Shown here: positions 44,190-54,158 of the stretch, piece by piece
How the letters are laid out: every line of letters begins with the position of its first letter
How positions within the stretch are numbered: position 1 is the first letter of the stretch
DNA from: Gautieria morchelliformis
Lineage: Eukaryota > Basidiomycota > Agaricomycetes > Gomphales > Gomphaceae
DNA length: 64,000 nucleotides
Direction: 5' to 3'
Assembly: GCA_015179125.1 (NCBI GenBank)
Contig: WHVA01000388.1
Span: 1 to 64,000, forward strand
The notes under the pieces: generated by a model
The model's input: only the letters and a program-made list of their open reading frames with translations
Databases searched by the model: none
What the model was told of the DNA's origin: nothing
Program-made: the position numbers and the translations under genes

Positions 44190-44615
44190 TGTTAGCAACT
44201 CGGGGTTATGGCAGGGAAGGTTCGGTAGAGCTCTTAGAAAGCTAGAATCAAATACACTACATGATTTTCAGTCAACATGCTATGTAAATATGAAAGATAC
44301 TATCGCCTCTCAGTGAATTTATTGTCACTGGGAGAGGTGTATTATTCTGTCTCAGAATGCATATATGTGCACCCGGCCCTTTAGCGCCCAAGGGCTCGCG
44401 CATCAAGTCATTTCAAACTCCGCTGGGTGCAGCTGCCTGTGAAAATAGAGATAACAAAGTGAAATGGAGAGATAGAGAGTGACTGGAAATTTTCGAAAAT
44501 AATCAGAGAAGTGAATGCATGGTACAAGAACAATGTGAGAAGAGATTGAAACACCACACAATAAATCGAACATATTATGCTTGATTTTGGTGCAGGAGCA
44601 TAAATGCACCCAACA
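44190..44615 (-). repeat. 5' LTR of copia C
   Basis: 426 bp, partner of 39491-39919. Confidence 0.9.
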
Positions 44616-44781
44616 CATCTTCGATGTGCCCTGGTGGAAGATCATCGGAGAGCTCATCGTCAGCTTGAGAGCTGCTGGAGGGCTCCGCGCATCTTGGTGC
44701 TGTGGATCTAAGATTTCCAAAGTAAGAAAGAGCTTCAACAGCTCCTGCACGAGCTGAAGTAGCTGTGGTACAAGGAGGCAT
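44616..44781 (-). pseudogene. Gypsy B gag, N-terminal segment
   Basis: ATG 44781: MPPCTTATSARAGAVEALSY. It continues across copia C into 39490. Here the arginine codon CGT is present where gypsy A has TGA. Confidence 0.8.
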
Positions 44782-44814
44782 AGTGATAGTTATCAGGTGG
44801 GAATCAGATAATAC

Positions 44815-45499
44815 TGTTACGTATCAGAAATCCCAGAGGTCGGAACTAGAAAGGACAGTGGCTTCAACTTATGTGTTGCACCCCTGATGAACTATCGTCC
44901 TAGATATTTCGGATTTGAGTTCTGGAGGTCAGAGGAGGCAGAAGTTGAGGGGGTACTGAGAGTTGGAGGTCGGAGAACAGAGGTCGGAAGAGGCAGAAGA
45001 GAGAGTATCGAAGGCAGAGAGAGAGAGACAGAGCTTGCAAGACTCGCTGTGCTAAGAACAGGAGATAGTGCGAAGGAGTTCATGTATTGAAGTTGATTAT
45101 CTGATTGCAGAAACAGAGACATACAGGCAGGGTTTTATAAAAAGAGCTCAGACAACAGGTAATAGGGTAGTACTAAGAAAATTCCGGAGGGAGCAGAAAT
45201 CGGATAGACATACGGGGTAAGTAACTAATGCAGAACAAGGGGGGTGCAGGGTAGAGTAAGAACAATGGCAAAAGAACAAAGGGTGCGTAAGTACAATGAG
45301 CATCGGAACAAACGGAAATCCGGAAATGGTATCTTGCTGTGCTAAGGGTCGAGTACGGAGGCCGGTGAATAGAGTCAACCAGGGGTACTGAAGAACAAGG
45401 GGTTGAGGTTGTGGGTTGCGGAGGTTGCGGAATAGAGTCGGAGGTGCTGTGAAGGTGTTCCGGAGGTGGCAGAGATGGTCGAGCGGCATGGTAGTAACA
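44815..45499 (-). repeat. 5' LTR of gypsy B (family G)
   Basis: 685 bp, minus-strand TGTTACTACC..ATACGTAACA, with TATAAAA and AATCAGATAAT on the minus strand near 45100-45150. The right flank is AGGGC; the left flank was lost with the 3' end. Confidence 0.85.
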
Positions 45500-46103
45500 A
45501 GGGCTCTCTGAAGGAGTACCTTCGCTGGTGAAAGGATTGTTACTGCTAGACAACCTTTCCATGAAGCCTTGTACGTTACATCGTCAAGGGTCATGAGCTA
45601 TTTCGCTTTGACTGTAGATCAGGGCGAAATCCTATTGACACTATGTGCAAGTCACTGTTTGTTTACCATAACCTACAGCAACAAATAGTGAAAAAAGAGG
45701 AATCTGGTAATAATTTGAAACTATGGCAAATGGTGAAGAATTCTTCCCTTTTGTTTACAATTTAAAACATCAAGAGAATCAGAATAAAATCTGATGAACA
45801 TTTATGAGAAATAAATTGTGACAGAATAAATCCTATTCACTGTATAAGATGCAAGACATAATTATTTGCCTTTATTCAGATTTTATTGATGTCTTAAATT
45901 GTAAAAATAAAGGAAGCATTCTTCACCATTTGCCATAGTTTTAAACAAACAGTGACTTGCATGTAGTGTAAGTAGCCCCTTTACTTCATAATCTTTACTG
46001 GCTTTACATTATTTGCCGAACTACATATTTTGTCGCACAAGCCATTCAGGCATTCGGTGTGCTCACTAGTATGCGATATCAATGCCCAAATCCAATCTTG
46101 ACA
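45500..46103 (+). repeat. S-family LTR fragment carrying a MITE
   Basis: Matches the 3' part of the S LTR (GGATTGTTACTGCTAGACAA-type; GCATTCGGTGTGCTCACTAG; end ATCTTGACA), interrupted by the MITE at 45639-45968. Its 5' part is gone beyond gypsy B. Confidence 0.7.
45639..45968. mobile_element. Fold-back MITE with CACTA ends (330 bp)
   Basis: Ends CACTATGTGCAAGTCACTGT and the complement of CACTACATGCAAGTCACTGT. The inverted arms extend over 100 bp (CTATGGCAAATGGTGAAGAA on one arm, its complement on the other). Flanks TGA/TAA may be a decayed 3-bp duplication. Non-coding. Confidence 0.7.
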
Positions 46104-46286
46104 CTTTGCTGGGTGTGGTGGTGGCACCAAGCATATGTGATACTCATTCCCCACATTGGGCGTCTGCGTCCTCCAGAGGTGGATATCGTGGCAGTGCCTC
46201 CTGAATCTGCAAGCCATGTGTGCCTGCAGAGCATTGGTGGGGTACAGGCACTGGTGGCAACTTCTGCCCATGTGACTGTACCACAG
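46104..46286. other. Gene-free; left flank of the S solo LTR
   Basis: Continuous with 47441-47671 before the S insertion. No identity; possibly internal sequence of an R-type element, because a polypurine-like CTCAGGGGGGC (47661-47671) precedes the R LTR. Confidence 0.3.
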
Positions 46287-47435
46287 TGTCATGACCTGTC
46301 TATTTCCCTTACCCCACTGTCTCTACCTTCCCCCTCGTCACTCCCCCTGCATCTTCACCTAATTTCGCTCCACCCTTCGACCATTCTTCCTCTATGTTCG
46401 CTCCATTTGCTGTTTGCCCCATTCTCTGAACAACTATTCACTGCTCGCATCATTCGCCAGCAGGCACACCATCAAACAGGCTTCGCCCTCCACCTCGACC
46501 TCTCCTCCTCTATGTCATCTCTGTTCGCCCTTCCTTGCATTTCGCCAAACAGCCATTCGCTGCTCGCATCATTCGCCAGCAGGCACGCCATCAAATACGA
46601 TCGATACCATTTACCCAGTGTGATGGTTCATCACTGGCCCCATCATCTTCCCAATCCAACCCCTTTAGGTGTTCATATGGCCGGAATGCATTCACGGAAC
46701 ATCCTACCCGTAGGTCGTGTGGGATCAACCCAACAGATGAAGAGTCCGTGCAGGGTGGTGTATATGCGGGTCCTAAGGCGTGTTTTCGTACATAGGTGCC
46801 TTTGCCCTCTTTCCTCTCTGTCGTTTCATGTTCACACCCCTCTTTCATTCTATTGTATGTTTATTCCATCTATTTGTATCATGACTGCACACCCCTATCC
46901 AACCCTGACTCATGATGGCCTCTTTCCTATTCACTGTTACCATACGAGCATTCGATATAAGTAGTTTACATTCACATGTATATTCCCCAGTTCAATTATC
47001 ATACATCCATCTTGTGCAAAACTTGACCTCTCTGTGACTGTCATCTTGAGCCTTCTCCTGTAGATTTATATCTTCGACCAGAAGAAGACCTAGGCATCAC
47101 TGGTGAGTTTTCATACTTCATCTTCATTACCTTAGCCTTCGAATTATTTTCTGTGCTGTCAGCGAAGGGCTCCGAAGAGGTGCCTTCTCCAGCAAAAGGA
47201 TTGTTGCTACTTAAACAACCTTTCCATGGCACCTTGCACATTACGTCATCAAGTGCCATGGGCTATTTCGCTACGACTGTAGATAGGGTGAGCCCCAATT
47301 GGACAGCCCTCTTACCTTTTGAACATTTATCGGTTCACCCTCTTCGCCGAACGGCATACTTATTCGCACAAGTTATTCGGGCATTCGCTGTGTTCACTAA
47401 TACACAATATTAACGGCTAAAAACCAATCTTGACA
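46287..47435 (+). repeat. Solo LTR, family S, short form
   Basis: 1,149 bp, TGTCATGACCTG..ATCTTGACA, exact duplication CACAG (46282-46286 and 47436-47440). Its start corresponds to an internal position of the long form (about 3507). It carries its own 119-bp tandem duplication (GCTCGCATCATTCGCCAGCA at about 46442 and 46561). Confidence 0.85.
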
Positions 47436-47671
47436 CACAGGTGTATGATGCTGCGAGGGCCATGCATGTCATACTCCTGCACTGTGTGGGCAGCCACGGT
47501 GGCTCATGGCATACATGGCTACTCTGGCATGTCTTAGAGGGCTGGCATGCCCCATCAGGTGTGCATCTGCACATCAAGGTTGTCCCCATCGAGGTGTGGT
47601 GCTGTGCCCATACATGCTGCACATGTGCAAGCCAGGGGTGGGCACACTAGGCTAGTATGACTCAGGGGGGC

Positions 47672-48050
47672 TGTAAGGGCAATCCTAGCCAGCTGTGGAG
47701 ATCACACTAGCACACAACTGACAAGGGGAAATCCAAAGTACACACATAAACAAACAGAATATACAAGAGAGGGGAGGGGAAATCCAAAGAGAAAAGTCTA
47801 AGGACCCCCAATGTCAGCGAGCCCATATTATACTATGCTAGTCCACAACCAGGCACAACACTTGGCACTTGCCATCAACCCTGCATTTCCCTGACCTCCC
47901 TGACCCTTGACCAACCCTTGATGCCGTGTACTACACCAGTCGCTTGACTTCTGACACTGTTCCAAAAGTGGAAGTCAGAGAATGGAGCAGAATTGGCAAA
48001 GCAAATGGAATTGGTGGAAGTTCTGGAACCATTTCTGAAAGCAGAGTCAG
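47672..48050 (+). repeat. R-family LTR, 3'-truncated
   Basis: TGTAAGGGCAATCC.. preceded by CTCAGGGGGGC. It matches R up to about 48050, where Helitron sequence starts. Confidence 0.6.
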
Positions 48051-48299
48051 ATTCACAGACCAACCAGTAGAGGACAGGATGTGTCTCTGGATCAGGGAAC
48101 TCTGCTGAAATCATAGAATCCACCTCTTGTGGATGTTTGACCTTGGAGTCCCTATCGAACCAGATAAGCAGGTACATGTGTGGGAGCCACCTCTTCTGAA
48201 ATTCAATGGTGTGAATGCAAGTGACAGTTTCTCCAAAGATCTTGTCCTTGATGATCAAGTCAATGAGGTGTTTCTTTTTGAGGTGAAACACCCGCAACA
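48051..48299 (-). pseudogene. Helitron Rep domain fragment (HUH motif damaged)
   Basis: On the minus strand: VFHLKKKHLIDLIIKDKIFG, then TIEFQKRWLPHMYLLIWFDR. This is the Rep region after the Helitron-like N domain. The metal-binding motif reads H-M-Y rather than H-x-H, one C-to-T change (CAC to TAC). It joins in frame to the N-terminal part once copia D (48300-54158) is removed. It is truncated at 48051 by an R LTR; no second Rep motif and no Pif1-type helicase are present. Confidence 0.75.
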
Positions 48300-48409
48300 T
48301 GTTGTTATCGCTCATATTCATTGATTAGTCAGCTATAGACCTGTATAGGAGTCTGAGTTTGAAGGAGAACCTTATTTGTTGGTTCTCCCTTCGAACTCAG
48401 CTTCTTACA

Positions 48410-48422
48410 GGTTATGGGCCCC
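48410..48422 (+). other. Primer-binding site of copia D
   Basis: GGTTATGGGCCCC directly after the 5' LTR, the same as in copia C. Here the ATG inside it leads to a stop after five codons, so it is not the gag start. Confidence 0.6.
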
Positions 48423-50070
48423 ATGGCTTAATCCAAGGAAAAAGAACCTCATGGGAACTGCAGCCATCATGTCAGACTCAGAGACCAAGATCTTCATGAG
48501 ACGCATAAAGCTCACCAGCATCAACTACAACATGTGGACAGTTGGGATGCAGGGAAAACTGATGACTGTCAATGCATGGAGGATAGTCACAGAAGAGTCC
48601 CAAAAGCCAACTGACACGGCACTGTCAGAGAAGTGGTGGCTGAAAAGAGAAGAAGCCACTGGAATCCTACTAAAATCACTATCCCACACACAGTACATCC
48701 ATACTGAGGCCATAATGGATGACCTCGTAGAGATGTGGAGAAGGTTGAGGATGGCTCATTGATTGCAAGTAGCAAATAGCCACTTCCATGCAATGCAAAA
48801 GCTACTCAATACATGAAAAGGAGATGCTGAGTCTCTCACAGAATATATTACCCATATAAACACTGCCATGAATGAACTCATAACCCTGGCACCCAGCACC
48901 CTCACTGTCCAAAGCATTGTCATTGAGATTGGAATCCACACAGTCATTGCAGGACTCGACCAAACCACATATGGTGTGCTCACCTCATCATTACTCCTAA
49001 TCGGCACACTCAACCGCATCACCATCTCCACAGCCTTCTGGAATGAAGACATGAAATGTCAAACAAGCCTAGTGTCATTGGGAACAGTACTCACCACAGC
49101 TGGAGGAAGGAGGACAGTCCCTCAAACATGCACTGCATGTAAAAAGCAAGGCCATTCTGAGGATCAGTGCTGGATCGCTCACCCAGAACTTCGACCTGCA
49201 CGAAAAAGATGGGACGGCAGGAATGCAAACCAAGTGAAGGAGACCGCACCTGATCCTGAAATACAAGAGCTTGCGGGAAATGCAAGTCTATGGCCCCTAC
49301 CCTCGTCATCCACCAGCAGTAATGCTGACCTGCATTGGAACACAGACACTGGTGCCACTAGCCATATGACACTACACCACCATTGGTTGTGAGACTATGA
49401 ACTGTATTGCATGCCCATTTGATTGGCAACAAATGAGATAGTATACTCAGCAAGGAAGGGAGAGGTTTTATTTGCACCGATAATAAATGGAACAGTAGGA
49501 CAAAATGTCATTTTCTCAAAAGTTCTGCATGTACTGGCTCTCCAAAACAACTTGCTCGCCATTCTACACCTCACCATGCACCATGAGTTCACAGTAACAT
49601 TGTGAGAGATCACATCTCATTCCTCCAAGGCAGAAACTTGCGTTTCTATGCTGAAGTGCAAAATGGCATGGGCTTCCTAGTTGGAAACACCATACCCAAC
49701 TTGGAACAGACCTTTGTTGTCTCGTCTCCTCTAGGAGACTGCTTGGTGTGGCACAAATGGTTCACGCTCATCAGATCAGCATGGCTTGAAAGACTGCTAG
49801 AAAACAGCATGGCCTGTGGAATACAAATAAGTTCGGACAAACCCATACCAACCATTTGTGAGCCATGCATTGCAGCAAAGCAATGCCATGTCTCCTTTCC
49901 AAAAAAGACAGATAGTCATGCCTCAAAGATAGTCATGCCTCAAAGATAGTCATGCCTCAAAGCCACTTGATCTTGTCATCTCAGATGTGCATGGACCGCT
50001 CCCAGTCCACACAATGACCGGGCATCGTTACTGGATAACCTTCACAGATGATCACACAAGGTATAGATGG

Positions 50071-50550
50071 GAGGATAATTGAAATGGTCATGTGATACAG
50101 CATATATGAGTATATAATATATATTATAAGAGTATTAATAACAACATATAGGAATATATAGTAGTATTTATAAGGAGAATAATAGATGTTATTAGAATAT
50201 TCTGTATATGTTTAAACATCTCGGAGATATATATACATATGAGAGAGTATCTGACTACAAGATAGAATAACAGATAGTTGGATAGATACTTCTAATAGAT
50301 ATGAGTAGGAGTATTAGTATGAATAGCTATAATGATATAGTGTATCTTAAAAGTGGGTAGAAAAAATAAGAAGAGGCGTAAAAATAAGAAGAGGTGTTCT
50401 TGTTGGCGGAGCCACCGCTCGGGGAGGGACAAATGTAAATTTATTTATATCCCAACAATAAGATTGGCATGTACTTTCATCCTCTTCTTTTCTATAATCT
50501 GAGAATAAAATGGGTGAAGCTACAGGTAATAAAAAGTTGTGAGCATCCGC
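50071..50550. mobile_element. AT-rich MITE-like insertion in copia D integrase
   Basis: 480 bp, starts GAGGATAATT and ends GAGCATCCGC (imperfect inverted ends). ATGG lies on both sides. Removal restores the integrase reading DDHTRYRW-VYLL. The interior is nearly pure AT with TATATA runs. Confidence 0.55.
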
Positions 50551-51813
50551 CATGGGTGTACCTCCTGAAAATGAAAGATGAAGTGTTTGATATGTATTGC
50601 TCCTATGAAGCATTCGCTAAAAACCAAACAGGCTCAAGAGTGAGAAAATTCAGAGATGATAACGGTGGGGAATATATAGGCCAAAAATGGGATGAGCACT
50701 TCGGATGCTGAGGCGTTATCCATGAGCATACTATGAGAGGGACACCACAACAGAATGGAATATCAGAGCACACAAACCGCATCCTCATCGAGGGAACAAT
50801 TGTGTTATTGCCACAAGCTCACCTGCTGGCAACAATGTGGGGAGACACACTAAAACTACTAGTGTGCATCATAAATGCCACCCAAACTTCTGCACCCCCA
50901 GACAAGACACTATACAAAGCTTGGCACATTCACAAGCTGGATCTAAGGATGCTCCACACATTTGGATGCACAGCCTACACCCATGTGCAAAAGGAAGACC
51001 AGACAGGACTACAGCCAAGATCCCACAAGTGCATATACCTTGATTTTGTATCTGGATACAAGGGCTGGCACTGTTTCAACCCTATCACAAAAGGCACCAT
51101 CATATCTCGCGATGTCATATTCAACAAGTCCAAATTTCCATGACTATCCACTTCCAATTCTACCAACCATGAATCACTATTACCTGTGACCCCTCCACTC
51201 CCGAGGGAAGCCACCATCCCACTGAACATTGCACAAGACCCCCAAGTCCCTGACCCTGACCCTGAGCCCCCTAACAATATCCAAGACATCCAACCCCTTC
51301 CAAATCTGAACATCCCAGACCTGCCACACCCCATTCCACCCCTTCCCATTCAGCCACCCTTACCTATTGACAAGCCCTGCTGCTCAGGCAGGAACACAAC
51401 CTGACACAACTATCGCCACCTCAATGATCCATTCCTTAGACCCCACCCACCACATGATTTTGACCCTGAGGGGGGTGCAGCAGAAATCGTGTCCATCATC
51501 AAAGCCCTGGAATTCATTGATGACAAAAGAATCATAACCAGCCAAAGCACATCTTCACCAGATACTGTCAAAATAGCTCTCAATGCAACAATCAAGGACA
51601 ACAGAGTCCCAAAAACTTTCATAGAGGCAATGTGACAATCTGACACCCAGCTATGGAAGGATTCAACAGATGCTGAAATTCAAGCGTTTCTAAATAACAG
51701 GACATGGGAACTAGTCAGACTACTGCCTGGAGAAAAGGCCATTGGATCAAGGTGGGTATTACAGATCAAACTCCATTCAGATGGATCCTTGGACAAGTAC
51801 AAAAGCCACCTAG

Positions 51814-52383
51814 GAGGATGTTTATAAATGTCATATATATGTATATATAGCTTAGCTCATCTATATTTCATAAAATATATCAAAATTGAGGCAGTTGCCA
51901 GCACCTGTAAGGCATGCTTAATCCTAGCCCCAAAGTTCTTTCTCACAGTCTGCTGCTCCCCCAGGAAAGGGTGTATACCCCATTGTCTAAACATCAATAG
52001 TTACATATCTTTCTACTATACATGCATATTATTTTAAACATACCTTCTAATCAGGTCTCTCAACCATATATAATAATATAGTACAGGTATTGTCCATACT
52101 TGCTTCTATATTCTGTGATTGTACATCTAACATGTTTCATGTATACTTTTAATATATAGTCATCCACATCCTCTCTGAAATTGCTCTGTTATATCAATAC
52201 ACACCATGCTTTAGCACATACAACCATATTTTTAAAATATCAGAACATTCAAAAAAATTTAGGATGTCCACAATATACAAGTTGCTCAAAATGATGGATT
52301 ATGAATTTGGTTAGGGTTGATATTTTAAAAGATATCTAATATATCCTAGAAGAATATACATTGCTGTCAATGTGAACATCCTC
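51814..52383. mobile_element. AT-rich MITE-like insertion in copia D RT
   Basis: 570 bp, 9-bp inverted ends GAGGATGTT..AACATCCTC, exact duplication CCTAG (51809-51813 and 52384-52388). Removal restores KYKSHLVAKGYTQS. The ends resemble those of the insertion at 50071, so probably one family; superfamily not assigned. Confidence 0.7.
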
Positions 52384-53960
52384 CCTAGTGGCAAAGGGAT
52401 ATACCCAGTCACTGGATATTGACTATGATGAAGTATTTGCACCCACAGCGAGATGGGCAGCCCTATGTACCATATTGGCACAAGGAGCACTCCAAGGAGC
52501 ACACATTATGTTGATAGACATATCAAACACCTACCTTAACAGAGTACTGCGCGATGATGCCAGTATATATATGGAGCAGCCAGAGGGGTATCACCAAGGA
52601 GGAAAGGACTGGGTGTGCAAGCTAAAGAGGGGACTTTATGGACTCAAGCAAAGCAGAAGACTATGGTACAAGCAACTAGGGGCCACACTAGAAAGCATAG
52701 AGTTCAAACACCTCCAGTCCAACCCAAGTGCATACATATGGGCAAGTGGTGCTACAAAAGTTGTCATTCCAGTTTTCATTGATGATCTAACTCTAGTATC
52801 AAATTCCAAGAAGGACCTCGACCAGGTAAAGGATGAACTCTCCAAAATATTCAACTGAAAGACCTGGGAGCAACGACATTGTTATTAGGAGTAAAAGTCA
52901 ATTACAATTGTTCAACAAGGATGCTGAAGCTATCACAGAAGCAGTACATAAAGGATATTCTAGAACAATTCAATATGACAGAGTGCCACCCAGTCTCAAC
53001 TCCCATGACTCCCGGCCTAAGCCTGAGCTCAACAATGTGACCATCGACCCCAGAAGAAATAGAGATGCAAAACACACCATACCTCAATGCAGTCGGTGCA
53101 TTAAATTATCTTGCAATAGCAACCTGCCCCGACATCACATACACCATCGGGTGCCTTTCACAGTTTAATTTGAACCCTGGCCATTCATATTGGGCAGCCA
53201 TGAAACATCTCCTATGTTACTTGAAAGGAACCATAGCACTTGCATTCACCTTCACTCCCAACAATTCAATTGAGACCTTTCAGATGTTGGAGCAGTAGGA
53301 TCTGGAAACTGGAGAAGAGCCTGCAGCTTGCAGCTGTCCCCTGGTAGGAGGCAAGAAGAGTGATGATGATATAATCTATGTGACAAGTGACTAGCTACAG
53401 GTGCCTGGCTCTCCAGCTCTCTCCACTGTACCAAGGCCTCCTCACTGGTCTCTGGCCTACTCCACTACCCCAGGAACCCCTGCTCCAACATGGACAGATG
53501 CTGACCATGGGGAAAACCCAGACATTGGCAGATCGACTTCTGGATTCCTCACAAAAGTTGGGACAGGAGCAGTCATTTGGGCCAGCAAGCTACAAAATAT
53601 AGTCACCCTTTTGACAACTGAAGCAGAATTTGTGGCCACGACCCTGTCCAGGACCAAAATCATGTGGCTGCAGAATTTATTCAATGAGTTGGGCTTGAAG
53701 ATCAAAGAGCCATCCTGCCTCTATATAGATAACCAATCTGCCCTATCAGTCGCCAAGAACCTGGAGCACCACAGCCACATGAAGCACCTGGATCTTCAAT
53801 TCTTCTGGCTACAAGAAAAGGTCACACAAAAATAATTTGAGCCAGTTATGTACCCACAAAAGACATGCCAGCAGACCTACTGACAAAAGCGCTACCCCGC
53901 GAATTGTTGGAGTGACATCAGCATATCATAGGACTTCTCTAGCATGGAGTTTGACTTTGT

Positions 53961-53970
53961 CAGGGGGGTG
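53961..53970 (+). other. Polypurine tract of copia D
   Basis: CAGGGGGGTG immediately before the 3' LTR. Confidence 0.55.
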
Positions 53971-54158
53971 TGTTGTTACCGCTCATATCCATCAATTATT
54001 CAGCTATGGACCTGGATAGGAGTCTGAGTTCAAAGGAGATCCTTATTCGTTGGTTCTCCCTTTGAACTCAGGTATGTGCTCAATTACCCACTCTATGTAG
54101 GTAGTAACCTGAAGAAAGCATCAATTGTTGGTTCTCCCTTCAAACTCAGCTTCTCACA

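Larger units (their letters stand above)
39491..44615 (-). mobile_element. Complete Ty1/copia element (copia C)
   Basis: A 5,125-bp element with LTRs 39491-39919 (3', 429 bp) and 44190-44615 (5', 426 bp), TGTTGGGTGC..TTGCTAACA on the minus strand. CATCT is duplicated on both sides (39486-39490 and 44616-44620). The LTRs differ at roughly a dozen positions by eye. A purine-rich GAGAGGGCG precedes the 3' LTR. The polyprotein is open from end to end. It lies within gypsy B gag and is the youngest-looking autonomous-type element here. Confidence 0.95.
34231..45499 (-). mobile_element. Gypsy B (family G), 3'-truncated, with three nested insertions
   Basis: On the minus strand: 5' LTR 44815-45499, self-primer site (about 44802-44812), gag start 44781, gag, protease, RT and part of RNase H ending at 34231. 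Nested in it: copia C (39491-44615), a 1,522-bp TG..CA insertion (35703-37224) and a family G solo LTR (34967-35624). Each is flanked by an exact 5-bp duplication and each removal restores the homology to gypsy A. RNase H stops after HDKELL, so integrase and the 3' LTR are lost. Confidence 0.85.
48450..53840 (+). pseudogene. Copia D gag-pol, multiply broken
   Basis: Gag (MSDSETKIFMRRIKLTSINY) is broken at 48762. A CCHC knuckle (CTACKKQGHSEDQC, about 49129) and protease (NTDTGATSHMT, about 49338) are followed by integrase pieces (SDVHGPLPVHT-type block near 49981; FRDDNGGEYIGQKW near 50650; GTPQQNGISEH near 50736). RT pieces include SRWVLQIKLHSDGSL near 51750, AKGYTQSLDIDYDEVFAP near 52391 and FIDDLTLVSN near 52774 (box FIDD). 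RNase H is near 53600 (LLTTEAEFVATTL; IDNQSALSVAK). Stops, frameshifts and insertions at 50071, 51814 and about 53300-53480 show it is old and dead. Confidence 0.8.
48300..54158 (+). mobile_element. Copia D, decayed Ty1/copia element in a Helitron gene
   Basis: LTRs 48300-48409 (5', 110 bp) and 53971-54158 (3', 188 bp), both starting TGTTGTTA. CAACA is duplicated on both sides (48295-48299 and 54159-54163). A primer site GGTTATGGGCCCC (48410) and a polypurine tract CAGGGGGGTG (53961) are visible. The 3' LTR is longer through a partial tandem duplication around GGTTCTCCCTT. Two AT-rich MITE-like insertions sit in the coding region. Confidence 0.85.

Noticed and set aside
46059-46964. 301-residue plus-strand ORF across the S LTR
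   Set aside because: It runs through an LTR boundary and a target duplication; composition follows the CT-rich LTR, not protein coding.
50071-52383. The AT-rich insertions in copia D as spliceosomal introns or introners
   Set aside because: The boundaries that restore the frame do not have GT..AG borders, and the flanks are direct duplications.
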